Assembly (NCBI GenBank): GCA_934630515.1
Contig: CAKTVV010000011.1
Span: 32,431-96,430 of the forward strand
Length of the DNA: 64,000 nucleotides
DNA from: an uncultured Eubacteriales bacterium
GTDB taxonomy: Bacteria; Bacillota; Clostridia; Oscillospirales; Acutalibacteraceae
Reading direction: 5' to 3'
Under the pieces are notes generated by a model. The model searched no databases. It was not told the origin of the DNA and saw only the letters and a list, made by a program, of their open reading frames with translations. The position numbers and the translations under genes were made by a program. The first letter of the stretch is position 1. The number at the start of each line of letters is the position of its first letter. Below are positions 42,510-50,675 of this stretch, piece by piece.

Positions 42510-42535
42510 GTTTGCAAAAGCGGATGAATAGATGT

Positions 42536-42564
42536 ATTCTACCATACATCCCCCTTTTTCGCAA
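42536..42564 (-). promoter_or_regulatory. promoter of the yitT-like gene
   Basis: Minus strand TTGCGA (42564-42559), 17 nt, TAGAAT (42541-42536). Confidence 0.6.
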
Positions 42565-42607
42565 CACTTTTTTGCACTAAAGGGTAAAAAATATCCGTCC
42601 CGTACGA

Positions 42608-42642
42608 AAAAGCGCTGTGCAGCGACGCTGCACAGCGCTTTC
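42608..42642 (-). terminator. terminator of the lipoprotein gene
   Basis: AAAGCGCTGTGCAGCG and CGCTGCACAGCGCTTT flank a single central base. On the minus strand the stem is followed by TTTTTCG. Confidence 0.75.
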
Positions 42643-42654
42643 AGGTAACTCAAT

Positions 42655-43266
42655 TCAGTGCCAGCCGTGAGTCCAGAATTCCGTCTCCGCTCCGGTGACC
42701 GCCAGCTTGACGGTGCCGGAGGGCATGGTGATCTGCACGGTGACGCTCTCGCCGGGATTCACACGGCCGAAGTTCGTCTTATCCTCCTTCAGCACCTTGC
42801 CGTCCTTATCGTAGCAGGCGTAGGAAATGAAGGACTTGGTCTGCTCGGTCTCCCAGCCCTTGGAGGTGTTCTTCACCACGATGGAAGCGACTCCGTTGCT
42901 GTGGGAGGATCTCCCCAGCTCCAGCCACTGATAGCCCTGATCTGTCTCCGGCAGCGGCTTGGAACCCTCGGCGGGCAGCAGAATGCCGCTCTCCTCCTTC
43001 ACCGGCGTAGTGGTCGTCGTCGCCGGCTTGCCGGCGTTGGAATTGCTGTTCTCGCCGGATTTTTTCGTAGTAGTGGTGGTGGCGGGGGTCAGCCCGTCGT
43101 CGTCCCAAACCAGATCGTTGCCGTTATCCTCGGCGGGAGGCAGCGTTCCTTTCGTTGAATCCGAGGAGGCGGGAGCAGAGGTCTCGTCCGCCGCTTTCTT
43201 CTTGCAGGCGGTCATGCTTCCCAGCAGCAGCACCAGACATAAGCACAAAAGACACCATTTTTTCAT
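42655..43266 (-). CDS. lipoprotein, function unknown
   Basis: A 203-aa exported lipoprotein: signal peptide MKKWCLLCLCLVLLLGSMTA with lipobox MTAC (Cys 21). A Ser/Thr/Pro-rich linker with two poly-Thr runs (ATTTTTKKSG, ATTTTTPVKE) holds the domain off the membrane. A C-terminal beta-rich domain follows (GYQWLELGRSSHSNGVASIV, KSFISYACYDKDGKVLKEDK, GESVTVQITMPSGTVKLAV), resembling FxLYD/DUF3426-like extracellular folds. GGAGGA precedes the ATG. Confidence 0.82.
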   Translation of the reverse strand: MKKWCLLCLCLVLLLGSMTACKKKAADETSAPASSDSTKGTLPPAEDNGNDLVWDDDGLTPATTTTTKKSGENSNSNAGKPATTTTTPVKEESGILLPAEGSKPLPETDQGYQWLELGRSSHSNGVASIVVKNTSKGWETEQTKSFISYACYDKDGKVLKEDKTNFGRVNPGESVTVQITMPSGTVKLAVTGAETEFWTHGWH

Positions 43267-43322
43267 CGAATGATCCTCCAAAACTGCGGGAGCCGGTCTC
43301 CGACACCCTGTAATTGTACTTC

Positions 43323-43351
43323 AGTATAGCAAACAACCGGCGTTCTGTCAA
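43323..43351 (-). promoter_or_regulatory. promoter of the lipoprotein gene
   Basis: Minus strand TTGACA (43351-43346), 17 nt, TATACT (43328-43323). Confidence 0.8.
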
Positions 43352-43391
43352 TCTTTTTTCCGGGAGACCGCCGTAAGTTTGTTACATATCG

Positions 43392-43570
43392 TTTACAATT
43401 TGTCCATGATTTCTATACGGATTTGCCACAAATCCCCGGTACAATACAAGCAGACGGACGGAGAAAGCGTACACTCCCCGCTCCGTATCTCTCCTATGAA
43501 TGCCCCTTTTTCATATTTTTTCTCCTCTTTTTCAGCAGAAAGCTCCAGCCGTTCGGTTGGAGCTTTTTGC
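43392..43570 (+). ncRNA. candidate small RNA between two divergent transcripts
   Basis: A plus-strand promoter-like pair TTTACA (43392-43397), 16 nt, TATACG (43414-43419) is followed about 120 nt later by an intrinsic terminator AAAGCTCCA-(CCG/CGG)-TGGAGCTTTTT (43539-43570). No ribosome site with a plausible reading frame lies between them. The result would be an RNA of about 140 nt. Weak; the terminator may simply belong to the minus-strand dehydrogenase gene. Confidence 0.3.
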
Positions 43571-43579
43571 TGCGCTTTT

Positions 43580-44530
43580 TTACCGATCCACCCGATTCAC
43601 CGGCGTCCCGTGCAGGAATGCCCGGATATTTTCTTCGACCACGGTCATGAGCCGCTGCCGGGTTTCCACCCCCGCCCAGGCGATATGGGGGGTGATGCAG
43701 CAGCGGGGCGCTCCGTAGAGGGGGCAATCGGGCGCCATCGGCTCTGTACTCAGCACATCCACCCCGGCGCCGCCCAGATGACCGCTGTCCAGCGCCGCCC
43801 GCAGCGCCCGCTCGTCCACCAGCGGACCCCGGGCGGTGTTGAGGAGGATCGCCCCCGGCTTCATCCGAGCCAAGGCGGCGGCGTCCATCATCCCCCGGCT
43901 ATCCTCGTTGAGCGGACAGTGGAGGGACACCACATCCGCCCGCTCCAGCAGCTGAGACAGGGGCACCTGCTCTACAGCCGGGTCGGCAATGGGGTGCCGT
44001 CCGCAGACCAGCACCCCCATACGGAATGCCCGAGCGATCTCCGCCACCCGCCGCCCGATGGCACCGTAGCCGATGATCCCCATTGTCTTTCCCGCCAGCT
44101 CAGCGGTGGGCAGCGGAAAATAAGCAAAGGTGCGGCTGCGGATCCAATCCCCCGCCGCCACCGTGCGGTCATATTCCCCCACCCGGTTGAGCAGCGCCAG
44201 CAGGAGGGCAAAGGTGTGCTGCGCCACCGCCTCGGTGGAATAGCCCGGCACATTGCACACCACGATGCCCCGGGCGGAGGCGGCGGTCAGGTCTATATTG
44301 TTATAGCCGGTGGCAAAGACGCCGATAAACCGCAGCCCCGGCGCTGCTGCGATGGCGGCGGCGGTGATGGGGGTCTTGTTACACAGCAGGATCTCCGCCG
44401 GGGCGATCCGCTCTGCCAGTTCCTCCGGTGAGGTCACATCGTAAGCCGTCACCTCACCGAACGACTGCAGAAACTCCAATGTCACGCCATCCCCCACCAC
44501 GGTGGCGGCGTCGGTCACAACGATACGCAT
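43580..44530 (-). CDS. D-2-hydroxyacid dehydrogenase family protein
   Basis: A 316-aa NAD-dependent enzyme reducing a 2-keto acid (or hydroxypyruvate/glycerate type). Landmarks are FIGVFATGYNNID and the substrate-binding region, the Rossmann motif MGIIGYGAIGRRVAEIARAF (about 148-167), the catalytic Arg in LLNTARGPLVDE, Glu in DVLSTEP and His in ITPHIAWAG. Its exact substrate cannot be read from sequence; the family includes glycerate dehydrogenase-like enzymes. Single gene. Confidence 0.9.
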   Translation of the reverse strand: MRIVVTDAATVVGDGVTLEFLQSFGEVTAYDVTSPEELAERIAPAEILLCNKTPITAAAIAAAPGLRFIGVFATGYNNIDLTAASARGIVVCNVPGYSTEAVAQHTFALLLALLNRVGEYDRTVAAGDWIRSRTFAYFPLPTAELAGKTMGIIGYGAIGRRVAEIARAFRMGVLVCGRHPIADPAVEQVPLSQLLERADVVSLHCPLNEDSRGMMDAAALARMKPGAILLNTARGPLVDERALRAALDSGHLGGAGVDVLSTEPMAPDCPLYGAPRCCITPHIAWAGVETRQRLMTVVEENIRAFLHGTPVNRVDR

Positions 44531-44761
44531 AGAATACAGGCTCCTTTTCCGTTTGTTGGGAAGAGTGTTAGAGCAGAGGCAAATCGACTGCTTGTCTGAT
44601 TATACCACCCCTTATTATGGTGCGCAAGATGGAGACGACCGCAACAGCGTTTTCTTTCTCCGCTGCTTATTCAGGACGGAACAAATCGGTCGGCTTCCGC
44701 CGACCGCCCATTTCAGAAAGATCGTACGTTTGAAAAGGCAAAGAACCGTTGGGAGACGTTT

Positions 44762-45053
44762 TTATGATGGGTCCGCTCTTCCCAGACTGAGATCGATGCT
44801 ATTTTGGATCTGGTCTTCCTCGCCAAGCTCCGATATCAAGTCGCCATATGCACGCTGGGCTCTCATACGAAAATTTTCTATTTGCTCGGATGTCCAAACA
44901 AATCCCGATGCGGGATCGTCCCAATTCAATATAGAATCATACTCTTTGCTCAAGCCTTCTAATTTTCTCTTAATGCTTTCGAAATCGGTAAGCTTTGCAT
45001 CGACAACAGCCCCTCGTCCCCCACAAGCAGGAATCCGCCCCATAATCAAACAT
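44762..45053 (-). pseudogene. AT-rich hypothetical gene with a one-base frameshift
   Basis: A minus-strand frame from ATG 45053 reads MFDYGADSCLWG and then shifts at a run of five C (45018-45022; GGGGG on the coding strand). Dropping one base joins it to RGAVVDAKLTDFESIKRKLE, SKEYDSILNWDDPASGFVWT, EQIENFRMRAQRAYGDLISE and a stop at 44762. The product would be about 97 aa, acidic and helical, and resembles small immunity-type or hypothetical proteins. No clear ribosome site is seen. A hairpin CGGTCGGC/GCCGACCG near 44686-44705 follows. The remaining gap 44531-44760 and 45054-45190 holds nothing else I can support. Confidence 0.55.
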
Positions 45054-45193
45054 GAATTTAACCGTATACATAGAAAGCCCGCTCTTTCATAAGGAAATTT
45101 ATTTTGTCTATATCCGGATACATCCTGACCCTGCAGCATCAATATACCATATTTCCCCCCGACGGTTCAACATTTTTACAGCCTGTTCATTTT

Positions 45194-45221
45194 TTGCGGT
45201 CTATGCGTGGTACAATATAGC
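45194..45221 (+). promoter_or_regulatory. possible promoter of the 45283 operon
   Basis: TTGCGG (45194-45199), 16 nt, TATAGC (45216-45221). The overlapping TACAAT at 45211-45216 is an alternative -10. Confidence 0.4.
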
Positions 45222-45282
45222 TAATAATATGGCGGCGGTCGCCATACATATATAAGAAAAGGGATAAAACGGAGGAAACAAC

Positions 45283-46890
45283 ATGAAACTGCATTTTTTA
45301 GGCGCTGCCCACGAGGTCACCGGCTCCTGCACACTGCTGGAAACGGCACAGCATCACATTCTGGTGGACTGCGGGATGGAGCAGGGCGCCGACATCTATG
45401 AAAACGCCCAGCTGCCGGTGGCACCGGGGGGGCTGGATCTGGTGCTGCTGACCCACGCCCACATCGACCACGCCGGAAAGCTGCCCCTGCTGGTGAAAAA
45501 CGGCTACAAGGGTCCCATTTATACCACCGGTGCCACGGCGGAATTATGCCGCATCATGCTTATGGACAGCGCCCACATCCAGGAGTTCGAGGCGGAATGG
45601 CGCAACCGCAAGGCGAAGCGCAGCGGCGGCGAGGAATACACGCCCCTGTACACCGCCGAGGATGTGCAGGCGACGCTGGCGCTGTTTCAGCCCTGTGAAT
45701 ACGGCAAGGCGTATACGCCGCTGCCGGGGGTGACGGTGCAGTTCACCGATGCGGGACATCTGCTGGGCTCCGCCAGCATCCATATCGCTGTCACCGAGGG
45801 GGAGCAGACCGAAACGCTGCTGTTCTCCGGCGATCTGGGCAACGTCCGCCGTCCCCTCATCCGGGATCCCCAGACGCCACCCGCCGCCGACCGGGTGGTG
45901 ATCGAAAGCACCTACGGCGACCGGCTCCACGGGGAGCGCCCCGATTACGCCGCCACCCTCACCCGGGTGCTGCAGAGCACCTTCGACCGGGGCGGCAATG
46001 TGGTGATCCCCTGCTTTGCGGTGGGGCGCACCCAGGAGCTGCTGTATCTGCTGCGGCAGATCAAGCGGGACGGCGCCGTAAAAAATCATCCGAATTTCCC
46101 CGTCTATGTGGACAGTCCGCTGGCGGTGGAGGCGACGAATATTTATGACGGGGATATGGAACACTACTATGACGAGGAGACGCTGGCGCTGCGGCAGCGG
46201 GGCGAATCCCCCATCCGGTTCCCCGATCTGGAGCTGTCGGTGACCAGCGACGATTCCCGCCGCATCAATTTCGACCGCACCCCCAAGGTGATCCTGTCCG
46301 CCTCCGGTATGTGCGAGGCGGGGCGCATCCGCCATCACCTCAAGCACAACCTCTGGCGACCGGAAAACACCATCCTGTTCGTCGGCTATCAGGCGGAGGG
46401 GACGCTGGGACGGCAGCTGGTGGAGGGCGCCACCCGAGTCAAGCTGTTCGGCGAGGAAATTCAGGTGCGGGCGCACATCGAGACCCTGCAGGGCATCAGC
46501 GGACACGCCGACAAGAATATGCTGCTGGGCTGGCTGAAAAATCTGGAAACTCCGCCCCGGCAGGTGTTCGTGAACCACGGCAACGACACGGTATGCGACA
46601 GCTTTGCCGCCGCCGTCACCGAAACGCTGGGCATCCCGGCGGCCGCTCCGTATCCGGGCAGCGTCTACGAGCTGTCCACCGGGGCGGAGATCGTGCAGGG
46701 CAACCGCCAGCCCCTGTCCGCCCGCCGGGCGACCCCCGGCAGGACGGCGGCTGCGGGCGTGTTCCAGCGGCTGCAGACAGCGGGGCGGCGGCTGTTGGGC
46801 ATCATCGAAAAGAACCGGGACGGCGCCAACAAGGATCTGGCACGGTTCGCCGACCAGATCACCGCCCTGTGCGACAAATGGGATCGGTAA
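45283..46890 (+). CDS. MBL-fold beta-CASP RNA metallo-hydrolase
   Basis: A 535-aa metallo-beta-lactamase/beta-CASP protein of the CPSF73/YsH1-like group, ribonuclease-type. Motif 2 THAHIDHAGKLP (about 57-68), motif 3 DAGHLLGSASI (about 155), motif 4 LFSGDLG, and the beta-CASP motifs VIESTYGDR, PCFAVGRTQELL, SASGMCEAGRI and SGHADKNMLLGW. The C-terminal 70 residues are basic and less conserved. It probably processes RNA. The uridine-kinase-like gene follows after 15 nt and is likely cotranscribed. Confidence 0.92.
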   Translation: MKLHFLGAAHEVTGSCTLLETAQHHILVDCGMEQGADIYENAQLPVAPGGLDLVLLTHAHIDHAGKLPLLVKNGYKGPIYTTGATAELCRIMLMDSAHIQEFEAEWRNRKAKRSGGEEYTPLYTAEDVQATLALFQPCEYGKAYTPLPGVTVQFTDAGHLLGSASIHIAVTEGEQTETLLFSGDLGNVRRPLIRDPQTPPAADRVVIESTYGDRLHGERPDYAATLTRVLQSTFDRGGNVVIPCFAVGRTQELLYLLRQIKRDGAVKNHPNFPVYVDSPLAVEATNIYDGDMEHYYDEETLALRQRGESPIRFPDLELSVTSDDSRRINFDRTPKVILSASGMCEAGRIRHHLKHNLWRPENTILFVGYQAEGTLGRQLVEGATRVKLFGEEIQVRAHIETLQGISGHADKNMLLGWLKNLETPPRQVFVNHGNDTVCDSFAAAVTETLGIPAAAPYPGSVYELSTGAEIVQGNRQPLSARRATPGRTAAAGVFQRLQTAGRRLLGIIEKNRDGANKDLARFADQITALCDKWDR

Positions 46891-46905
46891 AGGAGAGACG
46901 GCTCT

Positions 46906-47829
46906 ATGCAACGATCGGTTCATTCCATCAATACGGCGCTAGCGCAGGACGCCCCCGCCATGATCACCCGGGCGGACGCCGATTACGCCGCCCGGCTGGA
47001 GGCGCTGGCAGCGGATATCCGGGAGCATCGAAACAGCCGCCCGCTGCTGCTGCTTGCCGGTCCCTCCGGCTCCGGCAAGACCACCACGGCGCTGATGGTG
47101 GAGCATATGCTGGACAGCGCCGGATTTGAGACACACACCCTGTCCATGGACGATTTTTTCTATCCGCTGTCGCCGGAGGAGCAGCGGCTGGCAGCGGAGG
47201 AAAAGCTGGATCTGGAATCCCCCGGGCGGGTGGATACCGCTTTTCTCAACGAGACGCTGCAAAGCCTGCTGGATGGCAAACCCACCCCGCTGCCCCATTT
47301 CAGCTTTCGCAGCAACACCCGCACCCCCTCCGGGGTCACGCTGACCCGCAAGCCGGGGGAGCTGATCATTCTGGAGGGGATCCACGCTCTCAACCCGGAG
47401 GTGATCACCCTGCCGGAGGACTGCACCGCCCGTCTGTATGTGAGCGTGCGCACCCGTCTGGAGGGAGACAACGGCAGCATCCTGCACCCCAGCCGGGTGC
47501 GGCTGCTGCGCCGGATGCTGCGGGATAAGCTCTACCGCAGCCGGGACATAGCGGATACCCTGCGGATGTTCCGCAGCGTCCAGCGAGGCGAGGAACGGTA
47601 TATCATGCCCTATAAGCACCGGGCGACCTATGAGGTGGACACCTTCTGTCCCTACGAGGTGAGCGTATACAAGACCCTGCTGGAAGCGGACATGAAAGTG
47701 CTTACAAACGCTCCGGAGATCGCAGAGATCTCCGCCGTGTGGGAGACGCTGACGGCGCTCTCGCCGGAGCTGGTGCCGCCCCGGGCGCTGATCCGGGAAT
47801 TTATCGGGGACAGCGCCTTTTACCGCTGA
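46906..47829 (+). CDS. uridine kinase/phosphoribulokinase-like nucleoside kinase
   Basis: A 307-aa P-loop kinase. An N-terminal extension of about 45 residues leads to Walker A AGPSGSGKTTTALM, the acidic MDDFFYPLS motif, the FSFRSNTRTPSG substrate loop, ILEGIHALNPEV (Walker B-like) and a lid with RLLRRMLRDKLYRSRDIADT. This longer uridine-kinase-like form is common in Clostridia, where the substrate is uncertain; salvage phosphorylation of a nucleoside is likely. GGAGAG precedes the ATG. Confidence 0.85.
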   Translation: MQRSVHSINTALAQDAPAMITRADADYAARLEALAADIREHRNSRPLLLLAGPSGSGKTTTALMVEHMLDSAGFETHTLSMDDFFYPLSPEEQRLAAEEKLDLESPGRVDTAFLNETLQSLLDGKPTPLPHFSFRSNTRTPSGVTLTRKPGELIILEGIHALNPEVITLPEDCTARLYVSVRTRLEGDNGSILHPSRVRLLRRMLRDKLYRSRDIADTLRMFRSVQRGEERYIMPYKHRATYEVDTFCPYEVSVYKTLLEADMKVLTNAPEIAEISAVWETLTALSPELVPPRALIREFIGDSAFYR

Positions 47830-47959
47830 CGCAGCCGCCGGGGAACATCGCCGGACTTGGAGCCAAAAGCACCGCCCGTCTGCGCTGTCCTCACGCCGGT
47901 CGGTCGTACCGCTGATCTGGTAAATTTTTCGGTCGGTGGAGGACTCTCCCCGCAGTAGA

Positions 47960-48165
47960 GTGAGCGTCAGCCCTTGTGCCGCAAGGGCTGACGCTCACCG
48001 CATATTGAGCCGGGCGGAGAAGGGCACACGATGCCGAACCGGCTCTACCGGCATCGGCGGGACGGTAGAGCGCCGAAGGGCGAAGGTAGGTTGCTTTTTG
48101 GTGCCGGGGCTGGTATGCTGATGACAGCGGCAGCAAACGAAGCTGCCCTCTATTTTTATCTGTTT
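47960..48165 (+). ncRNA. structured intergenic region with competing stems and a terminator, before degV
   Basis: The 375-base gap 47830-48204 is GC-rich and highly foldable. A 17-bp hairpin (47960-47976 with 47982-47998, loop TGCCG) is followed by mutually exclusive pairings: GAGCCGG/CCGGCTC (48007-48013, 48039-48045), GATGCCG/CGGCATC (48030-48036, 48049-48055) and CTACCG/CGGTAG (48045-48050, 48063-48068). A CGCC-GAAG-GGCG hairpin (48071-48082) follows, and the region ends in a terminator GGCAGC-AAACGAA-GCTGCC (48129-48147) with CTCTATTTTTATCTGTTTTT. degV starts 57 nt after. I could not match it to a riboswitch, T-box, RNase P or 6S consensus. Confidence 0.45.
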
Positions 48166-48204
48166 TTGCCTTCGATCTCATTTCAAATAAAAGGAGCGAT
48201 ACCG

Positions 48205-49080
48205 ATGATCCGTTTATTTACCGATTCGTCCGCCAATCTGCCCGCCGCCACGGCACGGCGGCAGTCCATCACCGTGATCCCGTTTACCTACACGCTGGAC
48301 GGGCGGGAGGGCAATCCGCTGGATCAGACCTTTGACGGACAAGCCTTTTACGGCGCCATGCGGCACGGGGCGGTCGCCAAGACCTCCATGGTGAACACCG
48401 CCGCCTTTGCGGAATATTTCGAGCAGGCGCTGCGGGACGGAGACGATGTGCTGTATATCGGTATCTCCGGCGGCATCAGCGGCACCATGCACGCCGCCCG
48501 GCTGGCGGCGGAGGAGCTGCGGGAGCGGTATCCGGAGCGGCAGATCGAGCTCGTGGATTCGCTGGGGGCATCGCTGGGCGAGGGGCTGCTGGTGCTGGAG
48601 GCCGCTGCCCGCATCCACCACGGAGATGACCTGACCGACATTGCCCGCCGGGTGCGGCGGCATATCCGGCTGATGTGCCAATGCTTCACCGTGGACGATC
48701 TGCGGTATCTCAAGCAGAGCGGGCGTGTCTCCGGCGCTGCGGCGCTGGTGGGCGGTCTGCTGGGGATCCGTCCGGTGCTGGTGGGAGACAGCGAGGGGCA
48801 TATCGTCTTGTCCGCCAAGGTGCGGGGCGCCCGCCCAGTGCTGGATGCGCTGGCCGAGCGGTATGACCGGCTGGTGCTCAAACGCTCCGCCCCCCTGGGG
48901 ATCGCCCATGCGGATAATGAGGAGGGCGCCCGCTATCTGCTGAAAAAGCTGCGGGACAAGGGCTTCATCGGTGAGGAGATCACCGTCTGCTATGAGCCGG
49001 TGACCGGCGCCCATGTGGGTCCCGGCGCTGTGGCGTTGTTTTTCTTCGGGCGGGATCGCCGGTTGCTGCTTACGATATAA
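48205..49080 (+). CDS. DegV family fatty-acid binding protein
   Basis: A 291-aa DegV protein, which binds fatty acids (FakB-type) and presents them for phosphorylation by a FakA kinase. Landmarks are the N-terminal FTDSSANLP, PFTYTLDGREG, AKTSMVNTAAFAEYF (the TSxP-like turn reads TSMV), IGISGGISGTMHAA, VDSLGASLGEGL and QSGRVSGAAALVGGLLGIRP. AAAGGAG precedes the ATG. No fakA-like gene is adjacent. Confidence 0.9.
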   Translation: MIRLFTDSSANLPAATARRQSITVIPFTYTLDGREGNPLDQTFDGQAFYGAMRHGAVAKTSMVNTAAFAEYFEQALRDGDDVLYIGISGGISGTMHAARLAAEELRERYPERQIELVDSLGASLGEGLLVLEAAARIHHGDDLTDIARRVRRHIRLMCQCFTVDDLRYLKQSGRVSGAAALVGGLLGIRPVLVGDSEGHIVLSAKVRGARPVLDALAERYDRLVLKRSAPLGIAHADNEEGARYLLKKLRDKGFIGEEITVCYEPVTGAHVGPGAVALFFFGRDRRLLLTI

Positions 49081-49188
49081 ATAGAAGCTCCCGTCCCTTG
49101 AGCGGCGGCAGGACTGACGACTTCCATGCGAAGCGCCGGGCCTTGCCGCCGCTTCTGTCTGTACACGGATACGGCATGTAGATTTTCA

Positions 49189-49216
49189 TTGACATTTTCT
49201 GCGGATGGATTATAAT
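49189..49216 (+). promoter_or_regulatory. promoter of the antiporter gene
   Basis: TTGACA (49189-49194), 16 nt, TATAAT (49211-49216), full consensus hexamers. A GC-rich inverted repeat (AGCGGCGGCA/TGCCGCCGCT) lies just upstream in the gap behind degV. Confidence 0.82.
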
Positions 49217-49248
49217 GAATGGGTTCGTGAGAAAGGGGAAATGCGTCG

Positions 49249-50520
49249 ATGGATCATTCATTCAGTATTTTGAACATACTCTATTATCTCGCCATCATTC
49301 TGGTGGCGACCAAGGCGCTGGGCGTGCTGGCACGGCGCTGCGGGCTGCCCCAGGTGGTGGGTATGGTGATCGCCGGGCTGCTGGTGGGACCGGCGCTGTT
49401 TTCGGGGCTGGGCGGCGGCTTTCACGGGCTGACGAACCCCTCCCCGGAGGAAATGGATGTGCTGAACACCTTTTCCCAGATCGGGGTCATCATGATCCTG
49501 TTCACCAGCGGGCTGGAGACCGACCTGAAGGAGCTGAAGCGCAGCGGGCTGGCGGCGACGCTCATCGCACTTTCGGGGGTGCTGGTGCCCATCGGGCTGG
49601 GCTTTGTGGGGTCGATGCTGTTCATGGACGGGTTCGGCGCCGGATATTGCCACGAAAAGCTGCTCAATGCCCTGTTCATCGGCTGTATTCTGGCCGCCAC
49701 CAGCGTGGGCATCACCGTGGAGACTCTGCGGGAACTGGGACGGCTCAACACCCGGGTAGGCACCACCGTGCTGAGTGCCGCCATCATCGATGACGTCATC
49801 GGCATCATTGCGCTGAGCCTCATCACCAGTCTCAACGGCGGCAGCAGCGTATGGATCACCCTGCTGAAGGCAGCCGGTTTCTTCGTGTTTTCCATCGGGC
49901 TGGGGCTGCTCATCCGCTATCTGTTCAAAAAGCTGGAAAAGAGCCATCCCCACACCCGACGCACCGGTATCTTCTCGCTGGCGGTGGCATTCTTCTACGC
50001 CTTCTGTGCGGAAAAATACTTTGGTATCGCCGCCATCACCGGGGCGTATATGGCGGGCATTATGCTCAGCGGTCTGGACGATACCGGTTTTGTGGATCGT
50101 CGGATCGAGATCAGCGAGTATATGTTTTTTGCCCCGCTGTTTTTCGCCTACATCGGTATCAGCGCCGATTTCAGCCGATTCCACTGGGGGGATCTGGTGT
50201 TTGGGCTGACCTTTGTGGCGCTGGGCGTGATCGGCAAGATCGTGGGCTGCGGCGGCATAGCCCGCCTGTGCCGGTATGATAAAAAGGAGTCTCTCACCAT
50301 CGGCTGCGGCATGATCGCCCGGGGCGAGGTGGCGCTGGCGGTGTATACCACCGGACACAACCTCATCTACACGGCGGCAGACGGCAAGCTGCTGGGCATC
50401 GATCCGCTGGTGGGCATCATTCTGCTGATCATCCTCACCTCCATCCTCTGCCCGGTGCTGCTTAAGCTCCTGTTCCGGCATGACGGAGCGGCACCGGCCG
50501 CAAAAGCCGAAAAGGCATAA
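49249..50520 (+). CDS. CPA2-family cation:proton antiporter (Kef/NapA type)
   Basis: A 423-aa membrane protein with about 12 transmembrane segments. Landmarks are LARRCGLPQVVGMVIAGLLV, the conserved VGPALF, FTSGLETDL, LAATSVGITVETL, and the ion-binding AIIDDVIGIIALS with paired Asp residues (about 176-188). There is no C-terminal TrkA-N domain, so it is the short form. It exchanges Na+ or K+ for H+ across the membrane. GAAAGGGGAA precedes the ATG. Confidence 0.92.
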   Translation: MDHSFSILNILYYLAIILVATKALGVLARRCGLPQVVGMVIAGLLVGPALFSGLGGGFHGLTNPSPEEMDVLNTFSQIGVIMILFTSGLETDLKELKRSGLAATLIALSGVLVPIGLGFVGSMLFMDGFGAGYCHEKLLNALFIGCILAATSVGITVETLRELGRLNTRVGTTVLSAAIIDDVIGIIALSLITSLNGGSSVWITLLKAAGFFVFSIGLGLLIRYLFKKLEKSHPHTRRTGIFSLAVAFFYAFCAEKYFGIAAITGAYMAGIMLSGLDDTGFVDRRIEISEYMFFAPLFFAYIGISADFSRFHWGDLVFGLTFVALGVIGKIVGCGGIARLCRYDKKESLTIGCGMIARGEVALAVYTTGHNLIYTAADGKLLGIDPLVGIILLIILTSILCPVLLKLLFRHDGAAPAAKAEKA

Positions 50521-50529
50521 CCACGCAAC

Positions 50530-50567
50530 ACCCGCAGCCGTCCCCGGCGATCGCTGCGGGTGCTTTT
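50530..50567 (+). terminator. antiporter terminator
   Basis: ACCCGCAGC (50530-50538) pairs with GCTGCGGGT (50553-50561), followed by GCTTTTTCG. Confidence 0.72.
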
Positions 50568-50610
50568 TCGTCTTTTTTCGGAACGCCGCACAGATTTTTC
50601 GGGAAATGAC

Positions 50611-50639
50611 TGGACATTTTTCCGTGAGCAGGGTACAAT
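50611..50639 (+). promoter_or_regulatory. promoter of the Nudix-HAD gene
   Basis: TGGACA (50611-50616), 17 nt, TACAAT (50634-50639). Confidence 0.65.
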
Positions 50640-50675
50640 ACAACATATTGCACATAGAATGAAAGGGGGCGCCAT

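Noticed and set aside
47960..48165. Structured region before degV as RNase P RNA, 6S RNA, lysine, glycine or c-di-GMP riboswitch
   Set aside because: Some short words look similar (GCCGAAG, GGTAGG), but the diagnostic conserved elements of those families are absent in the right order.
49258..50655. Minus-strand open frame opposite the antiporter
   Set aside because: Shadow of the 49249-50520 gene; its protein is a low-complexity Gln/His/Arg string.
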